Source of the DNA: Thermococcus gammatolerans EJ3
GTDB taxonomy: Archaea > Methanobacteriota_B > Thermococci > Thermococcales > Thermococcaceae
Direction: 5' to 3'
Assembly (NCBI RefSeq): GCF_000022365.1
Contig: NC_012804.1
Span: 62,001-126,000, forward strand
Length of the DNA stretch: 64,000 nucleotides
The position numbers and the translations under genes were made by a program. Below are positions 43,802 to 53,536 of this stretch, piece by piece (positions within the stretch are counted from its first letter, which is position 1; each line of letters starts with the position of its first letter). Under the pieces are notes generated by a model. That model did not search any database. It saw nothing but the letters and a program-made list of their open reading frames with translations, and was not told the origin of the DNA.

Positions 43802-45673
43802 TCATTCCTCCCCGCCCTTGAGAACCTTCTCCACGTCGAAGCCCTCCTCGTACTTCCTGAGCTTCCTCTCGAAGAACTCGATGAAGAGCCTGTAGCGCTT
43901 CGCCCTGTGCTTCGGGCTTCCCCTGATGCTGTGGCCGTGTGGGCCTTTCTTGAAGACGGCTATGTAGGCCTCCTTGCCGAGGTCCTTCAGAACGTTGTAG
44001 AACATCAGACTCTGGTCGAGCGGACAGCGGTAGTCCTCCAGCGAGTGTATCAGCAGAATCGGGGCCTTCACGTTCTTTGCGTAGAACAGGGGGCTTAGCT
44101 TCCTGAAGTTCTCGTTCTCCAGCGGGTTTGGCCCGATGACCTCGACGTCGAACCAGAGGCCAATGTCCGAGAAGGCATAGCTCGTCAGCCAGTAGCTTAT
44201 GCCGTTCTCGCTGATTCCAGCCTTGAAGAGGTCGCTCTGCGTTAACGCCCAGTTGGTCATGAAGCCGCCGTAGCTTATGCCGGTTATTCCAACGCGCTCC
44301 CTGTCGGCTTGCGGTTCGAGCTTGAAGAACTCCTCTATTCCGGCCATTATGTCCTCGAAGTCTTCTAAGCCAGTCCTCTCAAGGACGCGAAGGGCGAAGT
44401 CCTCGTCGTAACCGTCGCTGCCGCGCGGATTGACGTAGACCACGTAATAACCTTTGTTCGCCATCAGCTGCATCTCGTAGACGAAGCGGTGCCCGTACAT
44501 TCCCTTCGGCCCGCCGTGGACGAAGACTATCACAGGGGCCTTCTCATCCTCCTTGAGCTCCGGTTTGAGGTACCAGCCGTCTATCTCCATGTCTTTGCTT
44601 CTAAAGCGGAAGTGTCTCGGCTCGAAGGTTTTCAGTTTGGCGAATATCGGGCCGTTGTAGTCGGTGACCTGCTTGAGCTCGCCGTCGTACAGGTAGAGCT
44701 CGCCTATCCTCGTGGCGGTCATTATGAGGAGTAGGGCCTTTCCGTTGCTGGCATCCAGGCCGTAAATCCAGTGGTCGCCAGCTACTACGCGCTCGGCTTT
44801 ACCATCCCAGAGCCAGAGGTTCACCCTGCCCGAATCTGGAGTGAGGAAGTAGACCTTGCCCCCGGTGAGCTTCGCGCCCCAGACGTCGAGCGGGCCCTCG
44901 TAGACGGGCTTGAGCTCGCCGTCCCACAGATAGAGCCAGTCGTGCTCGCTGATGAACTTCTTCTCCCTCCTGCCCCTGAGGAGAATGGCTTTTCCATCTG
45001 AATCAACCGCCTCAAAGGAAACGCGCTCGAAGAGCTTCTCCTCGTTTCCGTCCTTCCAGAGGATTATGTCGTAGAACTTGAAGAGGGCCGGCTTTCCGTT
45101 TTCCCTGTGCGGGACGTTGATTACAATCGAATCGCCGTGCCAGAGGCCCGAGCTGAAACGGGGCTTCTCGAACTCCTCTATGATCTCTTCGCTCTCCGTG
45201 TCGAGGACCCAGAAGGTCGTCTTCTCGCCGTCGAGGAAGCCCATGCCGTCGAACCAGAAGGGAACGTCATCGTCGAAGACGAAGTCCTCATCGTCGTGTC
45301 TCTTGAAGCCGACCACCAAAAGCCTCCTCGAGTCGTCGTTCCACTGGAGGGAGCGGATGTTTTTGGCGGAGAGAACCTTCTTTGCCGAGAGCGTTTCGAG
45401 CTCGGCAACCCAGACCTCAGTTTCCTTCTTCTCCTCGTTGGGCCTCGTGAAGGCAATCTTTCTGCCATCGGGCGAGAGCCTCGGCATTGAGGCGTTCTCT
45501 ATGAAACGCCTTGAGCCCTTTCCAATGTCCTCAACGACCACCGTGCTCTCATACTTATTGTCCTTCATGTTGACCTTGGTCAGGGTGTAGGCTATTCTCG
45601 AGCCTTTAATCCTCGGGTCGTTCACGTAGGCGAACCGAGAAAAGGTCTTCTCGTTCCATTCGATACCGCTCAT
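43802..45673 (-). CDS. Acylaminoacyl/oligopeptidase S9 family
   Basis: 623-residue serine peptidase. An N-terminal beta-propeller (about residues 1-350) narrows access to a C-terminal alpha/beta-hydrolase domain. The catalytic residues are Ser in GISYGGFM, Asp in HSLEDYRCP and His in GPHGHSIRG. The HGGP oxyanion motif is seen near residue 385. It degrades short or N-acylated peptides in the cytosol. A TATA (CTTATATAC, about 45704-45712) and a site CAGGTGATA precede the ATG. TATCAC and GTGATA flank six bases upstream. Confidence 0.9.
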   Translation of the reverse strand: MSGIEWNEKTFSRFAYVNDPRIKGSRIAYTLTKVNMKDNKYESTVVVEDIGKGSRRFIENASMPRLSPDGRKIAFTRPNEEKKETEVWVAELETLSAKKVLSAKNIRSLQWNDDSRRLLVVGFKRHDDEDFVFDDDVPFWFDGMGFLDGEKTTFWVLDTESEEIIEEFEKPRFSSGLWHGDSIVINVPHRENGKPALFKFYDIILWKDGNEEKLFERVSFEAVDSDGKAILLRGRREKKFISEHDWLYLWDGELKPVYEGPLDVWGAKLTGGKVYFLTPDSGRVNLWLWDGKAERVVAGDHWIYGLDASNGKALLLIMTATRIGELYLYDGELKQVTDYNGPIFAKLKTFEPRHFRFRSKDMEIDGWYLKPELKEDEKAPVIVFVHGGPKGMYGHRFVYEMQLMANKGYYVVYVNPRGSDGYDEDFALRVLERTGLEDFEDIMAGIEEFFKLEPQADRERVGITGISYGGFMTNWALTQSDLFKAGISENGISYWLTSYAFSDIGLWFDVEVIGPNPLENENFRKLSPLFYAKNVKAPILLIHSLEDYRCPLDQSLMFYNVLKDLGKEAYIAVFKKGPHGHSIRGSPKHRAKRYRLFIEFFERKLRKYEEGFDVEKVLKGGEE

Positions 45674-45790
45674 AACGCTATCACCTGATTGTGATAAGCG
45701 TCGAAGTATATAAGCCTAACTTCAATGGACATTGCTGAACCCGGGGAACATTTAAAAGGAGCCCGCCGATAACGCTGGAAGGTGAAGGCT

Positions 45791-46126
45791 ATGAAGGAAA
45801 CAACGGCCGTTGCGGTGATATTCAGCACGGGACTTGTGCTCTCGCTCGCGCTGAGGACGTACTGGGGAGTGGTCTTCGCGGCGATGGGGATCCCGGTTTA
45901 CCTTGCGTACATAGCCCGCGAGCAGAACATCCTCGCGAAGTCAAGGCTCTACGACAGGGACCTCTTCGTGATGATCGGGATAGCCATAGCGGTCATATTA
46001 GGCTTTGACTACTTCTGGGACCCCAGGGCGGGCCTCATAACTCTCGCCATAATCGTGCCTGTGATAGCGGCCCTTCACGATAGGATTAAACGCTCAAAGG
46101 GTGGCCAGAACGTCCAGCACGGCTGA
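45791..46126 (+). CDS. Small membrane protein of unknown function
   Basis: 111 residues with about four hydrophobic segments (TAVAVIFSTGLVLSLAL, VVFAAMGIPVYLAYIA, LFVMIGIAIAVILGF, LITLAIIVPVIAAL). The family is not recognised. ATG 45791 follows GGTGAAG. Its last 33 bases overlap the 3' end of the convergent kinase gene. Confidence 0.6.
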   Translation: MKETTAVAVIFSTGLVLSLALRTYWGVVFAAMGIPVYLAYIAREQNILAKSRLYDRDLFVMIGIAIAVILGFDYFWDPRAGLITLAIIVPVIAALHDRIKRSKGGQNVQHG

Positions 46127-46741
46127 AAGCTTTCCCTCCCTCTTGTACACTCTCAGGGCGCTTTTCATTGCCTCCCTGAAGTCCTCACCAAGGTTAAAGC
46201 TTTTGTAAACCCTCTCGGATATCGCGTTCCTTCCTATGAAGATCATAGCCATCGCGGAGGTCAGGTTGTTCGGCTTTCTCCAGTTGGCCTTCTCGAAGTC
46301 GATGATATAAACGTCCCCGCCAATTATGATGTGCTTGCCCCCCTGTATTTGGCCGTGATCGAGGTAAAGCCTGTCCAGGAGGGCAGTTTTCTCGGCTATC
46401 TGGAAGAGGTGCCTCTTCTTGAGCTCAGCGTAAAGGATCGGCTCGCCCTCTGCAAACTCACGGACGAGGTAGCTCAGGTTCCCAATCCTGCCCCGGGCGA
46501 TGAGCGGGGGCGAAATTCCAAATGGTGATATTGCCTCGAGTATCTCCGCCTCTCTCCTGAAGTTGTCCCGGGGAGAATCCGGTCTCTGGAGTTTGACGAT
46601 TACCCTCTTTTCTCCGAGCTTCCCGAGAAAAACAACGCTGGTTGTGCCCTTGGAGTACGGCTTGAGGGCCTCGATTCCAAGCCCTGAAAGCTCCCGAAGG
46701 AGCTCCTTCCTTATGCGCTCCGGTATCAGGTGGTCGAACAT
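46094..46741 (-). CDS. RIO/Kae1-associated-like predicted Ser/Thr protein kinase
   Basis: 215-residue minimal kinase. VIVKLQR near residue 50 has the ATP-binding Lys, LDHGQIQGG near 135 is a variant catalytic loop with Asp, and VYIIDFEKA near 150 replaces DFG as DFE. Such atypical kinases are common in Archaea; the substrate is not known. The start has GAGGGCC upstream. A TTAAATA element at about 46755-46762 may work in both directions. Confidence 0.75.
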   Translation of the reverse strand: MFDHLIPERIRKELLRELSGLGIEALKPYSKGTTSVVFLGKLGEKRVIVKLQRPDSPRDNFRREAEILEAISPFGISPPLIARGRIGNLSYLVREFAEGEPILYAELKKRHLFQIAEKTALLDRLYLDHGQIQGGKHIIIGGDVYIIDFEKANWRKPNNLTSAMAMIFIGRNAISERVYKSFNLGEDFREAMKSALRVYKREGKLSAVLDVLATL

Positions 46742-46795
46742 GGCCCTCGATAACCTTAAATACCCCCTCCAATAAAATAGTTTTGGTGATAGCCC

Positions 46796-47023
46796 ATGGT
46801 GACGGCTTTTATTTTGATGGTTACGGCCGCTGGAAAGGAAAGGGAAGTCATGGAGAAGCTTCTTGCTATGCCCGAGGTCAAAGAAGCCTACGTTGTTTAC
46901 GGCGAGTACGACCTCGTTGTCAAGGTTGAGACCGATACTCTCAAGGACCTTGACCAGTTCATAACGGAAAAGATAAGACGCATGCCGGAAATCCAGATGA
47001 CCTCGACGATGATAGCGATCTGA
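46796..47023 (+). CDS. Stand-alone RAM domain of the Lrp/AsnC family
   Basis: 75 residues with only the ligand-binding/oligomerisation domain (MVTAFILMVTAAGKEREVME; VYGEYDLVVKVE); the helix-turn-helix is absent. Such proteins bind amino acids and may modulate full-length Lrp regulators. ATG follows TTGGTGATA. It has its own promoter. Confidence 0.88.
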   Translation: MVTAFILMVTAAGKEREVMEKLLAMPEVKEAYVVYGEYDLVVKVETDTLKDLDQFITEKIRRMPEIQMTSTMIAI

Positions 47024-47059
47024 TTTCGTTCTTCTCTTCTTCCAAAGAGGAAATAGGGA

Positions 47060-47734
47060 TCACTTGTTCATCATCAACCTTATCCTCTCGGCGGCGTCTT
47101 TGGCCTTGTCCGAGATGTTGCTGAGCGTTCTCGCGATGTTGAGGATGTAGGTTCCGTCGCCCCACGTTAGTTTATCTTCGTTCTTGAAGACGAGCTTCAT
47201 AAGCTCCGTGTCGAGCCCATCGATGTTCTGTTCAACCCCTTCGATCTCCCTTATGAGCTCGTACTCCCGCTCGATCTCCTTCTCGGCAAAGCCGCTCTCT
47301 ATAACGCGATCCATCTGGACTATCGCCTCATACACGAGCTTGGCAGCCTTTATGCTCTCCCGCCCCATCCTGAGTATCACGTCCTTGATTTCTTCCGGTA
47401 TCTCCCCCGGCCTCTTCACGAGCAGCCATTTAGCAGTGTCCTCAGCGGCGTCGGCCACCTTGTCCTGCATGTGGAGGTATATCAGAACGTCCTCCCTCGC
47501 AACGGCCATCATGAGCTTCGAGCTGAGCGAGTCCCTTATCTCCTCCTTTATCCTGTCGGCGACGTCCTCGAGCCTGTCAACCTCAACGGCGAGCCTCTCC
47601 ATCTCACCGTAGTTTCCGGCACGCCACGCCTGGAGGGCCCTCTCAAGGGTCTCGACGGTCTCGATAACAACTTCCGCATGCTTTATCAGGGGTTTGAAGG
47701 GGCTCTTCGCAAAGAGCTTGATCCAGACCTGCAT
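47060..47734 (-). CDS. DUF47 (PhoU-like) phosphate transport accessory protein
   Basis: 224-residue helical-bundle protein. HAEVVIETVETLERALQAW and MQDKVADAAEDTAKWLLVK are typical of DUF47/Pit accessory proteins, which act with the PiT phosphate permease. It starts four bases after the permease stop, so the pair is co-translated. Confidence 0.88.
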   Translation of the reverse strand: MQVWIKLFAKSPFKPLIKHAEVVIETVETLERALQAWRAGNYGEMERLAVEVDRLEDVADRIKEEIRDSLSSKLMMAVAREDVLIYLHMQDKVADAAEDTAKWLLVKRPGEIPEEIKDVILRMGRESIKAAKLVYEAIVQMDRVIESGFAEKEIEREYELIREIEGVEQNIDGLDTELMKLVFKNEDKLTWGDGTYILNIARTLSNISDKAKDAAERIRLMMNK

Positions 47735-47738
47735 GGTA

Positions 47739-48950
47739 TCACCCCACGAGCATTAAGACCCTGAATATAACGGCACTTATAACTGCCGCAACGGGGACGG
47801 TAACGAACCACGAGATTATTATATCCCTCACGATGTCCTTGTTTATTGCCTTTACCCCCCTCGCGAGGCCTATGCCGATGACGGCTCCAACGACGGTGTG
47901 GGTGGTTGAGATCGGCATCCCGAGCCAGCTCGCAACGAGGACAACGGTCGCGGCCGAAAAATCGATCGTAAAGCCGCGAGTGTTCGTCAGCTCGGTTATC
48001 TTCTTCCCAACGGTCTCCATGACGCGGTAGCCGTATGTGGCGACGCCGACGGCTATGCCAAGGCCTCCCATCGCCAGGATCCACCTGGGCACTGGAACCT
48101 TCATGCCGCTCAGCCCCATCGAAGCTACCGCGTAAACGGCCGCAACTGGCCCTATGGCGTTGGCGACGTCGTTTGCCCCGTGCGCTAAAGCCACGTAGCC
48201 CGAGGTAACGACCTGGACGCGGCGGAATATGCTCTCAACACCGATGTAGGGGTCGCTTATTGGGAACCTAAGCCGTATCAGGGTGTAAGTAATCAGAAAA
48301 ACTACAAAACCGGCCGGGATTCCGCAGAGGAGGACGCCCGCCTTCAGGTCTTTACCGTGGAGAACCTTGATGTAGAACATCGTTCCAATGACGACGAAAG
48401 CTAGGCCAACCCAGAGGGGAGACCAGAGGCGGGCGTTCTTAACGGGATCCCCGCTCATGAAAATGCTCCTTGTGAGGGCCTTGAACACGAGGTACGCCAT
48501 AACCGCACCGACGATCGGGGAGAGGATCCAGCTGAGAACAACCTGTGCCATCTTACCCCAGTTCACTATAGAAAGTCCTGCGTAGACGATTCCGTAACCA
48601 ACTATGCCGCCGATAATCGAATGGGTGGTGGAAACGGGGAGGCCAAACTTCGTGGCAATGATGAGCCATACCGTCGCGGCAAGCAGGGCGGCCACAGAAC
48701 CGTAAATAAGAACAGACGGTTCTGTTATCTTGTCAGGATAAATTATGCCCTTCCTTATCGTCTCCGTAACGCTCTTCCCGAAGAAATATGCACCCGTGAA
48801 CTCGAGAACGCCGGCGATTAAAACGGCCTGCTTCGGCGTTATCGCACCGGCCCCAACTGCAGTGCTCATCGAGTTCGCGGCATCGTTGGCACCTATCGCC
48901 CAGGCCATAGCGAAACCGACGACGATCGTGACGAGCAGCCATGGATCCAT
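47739..48950 (-). CDS. pit: PiT-family inorganic phosphate transporter
   Basis: 403 residues with about ten membrane helices and two PD001131-type signatures: AIGANDAANSMSTAVGAGA near residue 18 and AHGANDVANAIGPVAAVYA near residue 265. It is a cation-coupled phosphate importer. ATG 48950 follows GGTGGGGG. The DUF47 partner follows directly. Confidence 0.92.
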   Translation of the reverse strand: MDPWLLVTIVVGFAMAWAIGANDAANSMSTAVGAGAITPKQAVLIAGVLEFTGAYFFGKSVTETIRKGIIYPDKITEPSVLIYGSVAALLAATVWLIIATKFGLPVSTTHSIIGGIVGYGIVYAGLSIVNWGKMAQVVLSWILSPIVGAVMAYLVFKALTRSIFMSGDPVKNARLWSPLWVGLAFVVIGTMFYIKVLHGKDLKAGVLLCGIPAGFVVFLITYTLIRLRFPISDPYIGVESIFRRVQVVTSGYVALAHGANDVANAIGPVAAVYAVASMGLSGMKVPVPRWILAMGGLGIAVGVATYGYRVMETVGKKITELTNTRGFTIDFSAATVVLVASWLGMPISTTHTVVGAVIGIGLARGVKAINKDIVRDIIISWFVTVPVAAVISAVIFRVLMLVG

Positions 48951-49051
48951 ATCCCCCACCGGGCCGGACTAAACGGTCTCAAATAAATACCTTGTCGCAG
49001 TAGAATATAGGCAGCCATATAGGCTAAATAGCTGACGATAGAAAATATAGA

Positions 49052-49993
49052 TCAGGGAAAAACCTGCGTTCCCGTCTTCCCTTCGAGGGCTTCAACGGCC
49101 CTGTCGAGCGAGGCTATTATCGCCCTTTCACCGCCCCACTCAAGGAATCTTATGACGGCCAGAACCTTCGGACCCATGCTGCCCCTCTTGAAGTGTCCCT
49201 CTTCGTAGTACTTCCTGAGCTCCTCGACGGTGACCCTCTCAAGCCACCTCTCGTCCGGCTTCCCGAAGTTTATCGCGGCACCGTTGACGTCGGTGAGAAT
49301 CATGAAGATATCCGCCTTGACCTCCTCGGCCAGCTTTTCCCCCGCCAAATCCTTGTCTATGACAGCCTCGACGCCTTTAAGCTCTCCATTCTCCTCTATG
49401 ACGGGAACGCCACCGCCACCGCTCGCGATGACTATGAAGCCCTTCTCCACGAGATCCTGGATCACCGGGGCTTCAACGTGGCCCTTGGGATCGGGACTCG
49501 GAACAACACGCCTCCAGCCCCTTCCCGCATCCTCGATGACCACCCAGCCCTTCTCCTTGGCCAGCTTCTTCGCCGTCTCCTCGTCGTAGAAGGGCCCGAC
49601 GGGCTTGCTCGGGTTCTTAAAGGCGGGGTCATTCTTGTCCACAATCGTCTGGGTTACTATCGTCGCAACTGGCCTGTCTATACCGCGTTTTCTGAGCTCA
49701 TTGATTAGGGCCTGCCCTATCATGTACCCGATCTGTCCCTGCGTCATCGCACCGGCCACGTCCATCGGCTGGGCCGGTATGCCGTAGAGCTGCTGGCCCG
49801 CGTCCATGTGGAGGAGTAGTGCGCCAACCTGGGGACCGTTTCCGTGAGTTATAACGACCTCGTAGCCCCTCTCGATTATGTCAGCTATCTGCTTCGCCGT
49901 CTTTCTCACGTTCTCCATCTGCTCCTCGTAGGTTCCCCTTTGACCTCGCTGGAGGATTGCGTTACCGCCAAGGGCTATGACGACCCTCTTCAT
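49052..49993 (-). CDS. Carbamate kinase
   Basis: 313 residues: [54 protein letters not shown] and [20 protein letters not shown] are all family motifs. Pyrococcal homologues were shown to make carbamoyl phosphate from carbamate and ATP, and can also make ATP from it. ATG 49993 follows GGAGGTGATA. A TTTTTATG element lies about 35-45 bases upstream. Confidence 0.93.
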   Translation of the reverse strand: MKRVVIALGGNAILQRGQRGTYEEQMENVRKTAKQIADIIERGYEVVITHGNGPQVGALLLHMDAGQQLYGIPAQPMDVAGAMTQGQIGYMIGQALINELRKRGIDRPVATIVTQTIVDKNDPAFKNPSKPVGPFYDEETAKKLAKEKGWVVIEDAGRGWRRVVPSPDPKGHVEAPVIQDLVEKGFIVIASGGGGVPVIEENGELKGVEAVIDKDLAGEKLAEEVKADIFMILTDVNGAAINFGKPDERWLERVTVEELRKYYEEGHFKRGSMGPKVLAVIRFLEWGGERAIIASLDRAVEALEGKTGTQVFP

Positions 49994-50134
49994 TAGTATC
50001 ACCTCCGTGATGTAAGGTTTCGTACTTGGGCATAAAAACGTTCGTTAGAAGACACTGGTGTCCACTGAAAAAAGGTTCGATGTGTGAAAAAATAAGTTGT
50101 CAAAGGTAAAAGGAGAACCCATTGGAGGGACAGG

Positions 50135-51397
50135 CTAAAGGTACCACTTGGAGAAGCTTCCCAGGCCGAGCATCTCAAGGGTTCTCATAACTCCCAGCGC
50201 TATCCCCTCGACCTCTATTCCTCCGGGGAGCTTGTAGGCGTCGCCGACGACGTAGACGTCTTTTATTGGAAAGTCCTCGACGACCTGACCGCTGGCGACC
50301 CGGTTCACAGGGTTTCCGTCGAGGTAGGTCTGTATCAGCAGGATTTCGCCCTCACTATCGAGGTTCGGGAAGATTTTGTAAACATCCTCGATGCCCTTCC
50401 TCCGTTCGGCCTTGATGTTCCTGCCCTGCAAAGCGTGGTGGAGCATTACCAGGGTGTAGCCATCTTTGGCTAGCTCGGGACTGAGCGATGACGGCTCGTT
50501 GTAGCCGTTTATCCTCTCAGTGTCGAGGGTGAAGACGACGGTGTTGCCAACCCTTGGCTTTCCCTTCAAGGCAACGTTGTACTTTATGCCCTCGCTCGGC
50601 TTCAGCGAATCGACGCGCCTCAGGTAATCGCGGTCGAAGTTGTCCCGGCCTATCAGCTCGACAGTTTCTTTGATTCCTGCGTTCGAGATGAGGACGTCGT
50701 AGGGGAACTCCTCGCCTTCGGCGGCGATGACCTTCTTCCCCTCAACATCGACTTCAACGACCCGCTTTCTCGTGAGCACTCTGCCCCCGTTCTCCTCGGT
50801 TATTCTCGCGAGTTCATCGGTTACGGCGCTACACCCGCCCTTAATCAGCCCAGGCCCGCCCCATTTAAGTGCCGCTTTAATTTCCCTCGCCAGCTCTCCG
50901 GCCGGGACGTCTAAGACGCTGTCGGCCCAGCCGAGGAAGCTCTTGATGAAGAGGTCAACGAACTCGTTATCACCTATCTTTTCCCGAATCCACTCGCGCC
51001 CGCTCATCTCGGCCTCTTCTCCCTCTGGGAGTTTGTTCCTCTTCACGTCGAGGAGCAACTTCGTCGCTTTGGCCTTCTCGGTGAAGCTTAAGTACTTCCA
51101 GCCCTCGCGGTAGTGGAACGTTTTGCCCTCATAGAAAATCATGCCCTTCGGGTTGGAGTCGACTACTCGGACTTTCGCACCGAGCAGTTTCAGGAGATAG
51201 GCCAGAGGCCCGTCCTCGCCGTGCGGGAGCATGTGGAAGGCACCAGTGGAGAGGCCGAAGCCCCTGTATGGAAGGTTCGCGAACCTGCCACCGATTCTCG
51301 GGGACTTTTCGAGAACCATAACCTCATAGCCGTTTTTAGCGAGAAATGAAGCCGTCAGAAGGCCTCCGATTCCAGAGCCTATGACCACAGCCCTCAT
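50135..51397 (-). CDS. Phytoene desaturase-like FAD oxidoreductase
   Basis: 420 residues. The dinucleotide site is GSGIGGLLTASFLAKNGYEV then LEKSPRIGGRF, and a C-terminal VVGDAYKLPGGIEVEGIALG contacts FAD. The fold is that of CrtI/amine-oxidase-like enzymes. In Thermococcus, which has isoprenoid lipids, it might reduce or desaturate polyprenyl chains (inference). It is single-gene; the ATG lies 46 bases from the GAPOR gene stop. Confidence 0.75.
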   Translation of the reverse strand: MRAVVIGSGIGGLLTASFLAKNGYEVMVLEKSPRIGGRFANLPYRGFGLSTGAFHMLPHGEDGPLAYLLKLLGAKVRVVDSNPKGMIFYEGKTFHYREGWKYLSFTEKAKATKLLLDVKRNKLPEGEEAEMSGREWIREKIGDNEFVDLFIKSFLGWADSVLDVPAGELAREIKAALKWGGPGLIKGGCSAVTDELARITEENGGRVLTRKRVVEVDVEGKKVIAAEGEEFPYDVLISNAGIKETVELIGRDNFDRDYLRRVDSLKPSEGIKYNVALKGKPRVGNTVVFTLDTERINGYNEPSSLSPELAKDGYTLVMLHHALQGRNIKAERRKGIEDVYKIFPNLDSEGEILLIQTYLDGNPVNRVASGQVVEDFPIKDVYVVGDAYKLPGGIEVEGIALGVMRTLEMLGLGSFSKWYL

Positions 51398-51442
51398 TCT
51401 ACCACCGGGAAGAGAAGAGAGGGGGGATATAAAAGGGTGTCG

Positions 51443-53401
51443 TCAGAGCCTCCACTCAACCCCCAAAATCTCGCTGTAGGCATCCAAGACTTTGCTCAGA
51501 TACTCCTTGGCCGTGCCGACCTTGTCGAGCCTGAACTTCTCGGCCCACTTTTCGTTTCCGAACTCCTCACTGCCCGCTGCAACGAGGTCTATGACGCGCA
51601 TGCTGTCCCAGAAGACTGGGACATAACCGGCTTTCCTCGCGTACTCGATGAGCCTCTTGATCTGCTTTTTCGCGTGCTCCTCCATGTCGATGTTTATCCC
51701 ATAGGCGTCCATGAACAGGGCCTTGAGCACTGGCTTCATCCAGCCCCTATGGAAGCGGCACCAGCCGACGTTGTCGTACCAGAACTCCCAGAGAGCTGAA
51801 GCGATTATCTTTTGGGCGAGCTCCTCCGGCTCGAGGAAGACGCCGAACTGGTAGAAGGTCCAGTAACGACCCTGAATCGGGAGCGGGATGTAGTTGCCTA
51901 TCGCCCAGTACATCGTCGGCGTAATCTCGCCGTCCTCGCCAAGCGGAGTGAAGACCGCGTAGTCCTTGAAGCTCTCGCCGTACTTGAGCCTGTCCTTAAA
52001 GCGCTCGTCGAAGATTACGCTCGCCTTCCTCTTGCCGAGGCCGAGTATTTTAGCAATCTCGTTCTCGCCGAAGGCCACGCGGTGGGCCAGCTCTGCCACG
52101 AGCTTGGCGTTGACCTCGCTCGTCTCAACGGGGCGTTCGATTAAAGCGTCCTTCGTAAACTCAGGCTTACCACTGAGGCCAACCTCCTCAGGTTTGAGCA
52201 GGTCGCGGTGGATCAGCTCAAGAACCCACGCTGCCGTTCCACCGAACTCTATCGCGTCGAAGCCCATAGCATCCACTGCAGGAACACTTATGTCACTGGC
52301 CCGGAGGGTTATGACGCCGCTGAGCGGGCCGTTGGCTTCCCTCGGTTCGTACTCAATGTGGTGGCCATTGGCATACTTCTTACAGACCACAGGACAGGGC
52401 TCACCACAGGTCGTCCAGTTCTTGGGCTTTATTGCCTCCTCGTTGAAGGGCTCCCAGTAGTGCTTCATTATGTTCTCATGGATTTTTATGCGGTCCTCTT
52501 TCGGGATGTAGGGCATCTGCCAGTTGAGAATCGGGACGAAGTCGCCCTCGGCCGGATAGTTGCCTCCAAAAGTTCCCCCCGTTTTTAGCTTGGGGTTGTA
52601 CCTGTACTTGACCGTTTTCTCGGCAATAATCTCGTTGTAGGGCTTCTTGTGGACACCCTCGACTATCTCCTTGGCGGTTTTGAAGTTCGAGATGTCCTCG
52701 CCCGGGAACTTCCTCTTCCTCGGCTTGCCGCCGAAGATAATTCCGATGACGTTATGAGCCCTGAGCAGAACGCTTCCTGAACCTCCACGAGCCGCCCAGT
52801 CCTCACTACCCACGAGACGCTTGCCCTTCCTCAACGCCTGAGAGAATATGCCTCCGTAGTTAGTGTTCAGCGCGGCAGGACCAACGACTGCTATCCTGTA
52901 CTCGAAGTCAAAGCGGCTTCCGAAGGCGTCTATGAGGTACTGAGTGAGTGCATAGACACCTTCCTCGCCCTTGTAGCCCCTCCAGACCTCTATGACCTTT
53001 TCAAGCTCAACCTCGTGGAGCTCGACCCTTACGCTCTCACCATCGTTGTAGAGGAGAACCACGACGGGCTTCTCGGCCTTGCCCTCAAAGGTCACGAAAT
53101 CAACGCCGACGTTCTTGAAGGCGTAGGCGGCACCACCCATTGCCGAGGGAAAGAGTGTGCCGTAGAGCGGTGAGCGGAAGAAGAACATCAATCTATGCGC
53201 TCCGGGAAGAACCGAGCCCGCAAAGGGCCCCATGCCCATAACAATGATGTTCCGAGGATCGTAGGGGTCGATGGAATGGGTCTCAAGGCTTTCGTGAAGC
53301 TCAAGACCGTAATCTATGACGCCGTAGACGTCGTCCTTCTCAAACTCCTCGCTCTCAACTCTGTTTTCGTCCAGCTTGAGTTTGAGAACCGTGAACCTCA
53401 T
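51443..53401 (-). CDS. gor: Glyceraldehyde-3-phosphate:ferredoxin oxidoreductase (GAPOR)
   Basis: 652-residue tungstopterin enzyme of the aldehyde ferredoxin oxidoreductase family. It replaces GAPDH and phosphoglycerate kinase in the archaeal Embden-Meyerhof pathway. The N-terminus (DPYDPRNIIVMGMGPFAGSV; LMFFFRSPLYGTLFPSAMGG) closely resembles the known Pyrococcus GAPOR. The [4Fe-4S] ligands are CGEPCPVVC near residue 310, with a later Cys. ATG 53401 lies after GGGGTGAG. A TGM-like operator overlaps the predicted transcription start. Confidence 0.92.
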   Translation of the reverse strand: MRFTVLKLKLDENRVESEEFEKDDVYGVIDYGLELHESLETHSIDPYDPRNIIVMGMGPFAGSVLPGAHRLMFFFRSPLYGTLFPSAMGGAAYAFKNVGVDFVTFEGKAEKPVVVLLYNDGESVRVELHEVELEKVIEVWRGYKGEEGVYALTQYLIDAFGSRFDFEYRIAVVGPAALNTNYGGIFSQALRKGKRLVGSEDWAARGGSGSVLLRAHNVIGIIFGGKPRKRKFPGEDISNFKTAKEIVEGVHKKPYNEIIAEKTVKYRYNPKLKTGGTFGGNYPAEGDFVPILNWQMPYIPKEDRIKIHENIMKHYWEPFNEEAIKPKNWTTCGEPCPVVCKKYANGHHIEYEPREANGPLSGVITLRASDISVPAVDAMGFDAIEFGGTAAWVLELIHRDLLKPEEVGLSGKPEFTKDALIERPVETSEVNAKLVAELAHRVAFGENEIAKILGLGKRKASVIFDERFKDRLKYGESFKDYAVFTPLGEDGEITPTMYWAIGNYIPLPIQGRYWTFYQFGVFLEPEELAQKIIASALWEFWYDNVGWCRFHRGWMKPVLKALFMDAYGINIDMEEHAKKQIKRLIEYARKAGYVPVFWDSMRVIDLVAAGSEEFGNEKWAEKFRLDKVGTAKEYLSKVLDAYSEILGVEWRL

Positions 53402-53416
53402 GATCTCACCCCGTTG

Positions 53417-53457
53417 TATCACTCCAAGTGTTAGGTAAGATAAGGAGCGTATTTAAG
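53417..53457 (-). promoter_or_regulatory. GAPOR promoter with TGM downstream of TATA
   Basis: TATCACTCCAAGTGTTA (53417-53433) fits TATCAC-N5-GTGATA in 11 of 12 fixed positions. A TATA element (CTTAAATAC on the minus strand, about 53449-53457) lies just upstream, so the motif covers the expected transcription start. This is the repressing arrangement known for glycolytic genes controlled by Tgr/TrmBL1. Confidence 0.65.
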
Positions 53458-53536
53458 TTTTTCCTGTTTCACGGGGAACACAAAAGAAATGGACACTCCT
53501 AAACAGCAAGGAAGGGGGGAGCAAAACGAAAGGGGC

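Noticed and set aside
45683-45700. TATCAC and GTGATA half-sites upstream of the acylaminoacyl peptidase as a TGM
   Set aside because: The spacer is six bases rather than five, and one half is the ribosome binding site GGTGATA, which recurs before many genes here.
49983-50000. TATCAC...GTGATG near carbamate kinase as a TGM
   Set aside because: The spacer is four bases and the left half is again the ribosome binding site.
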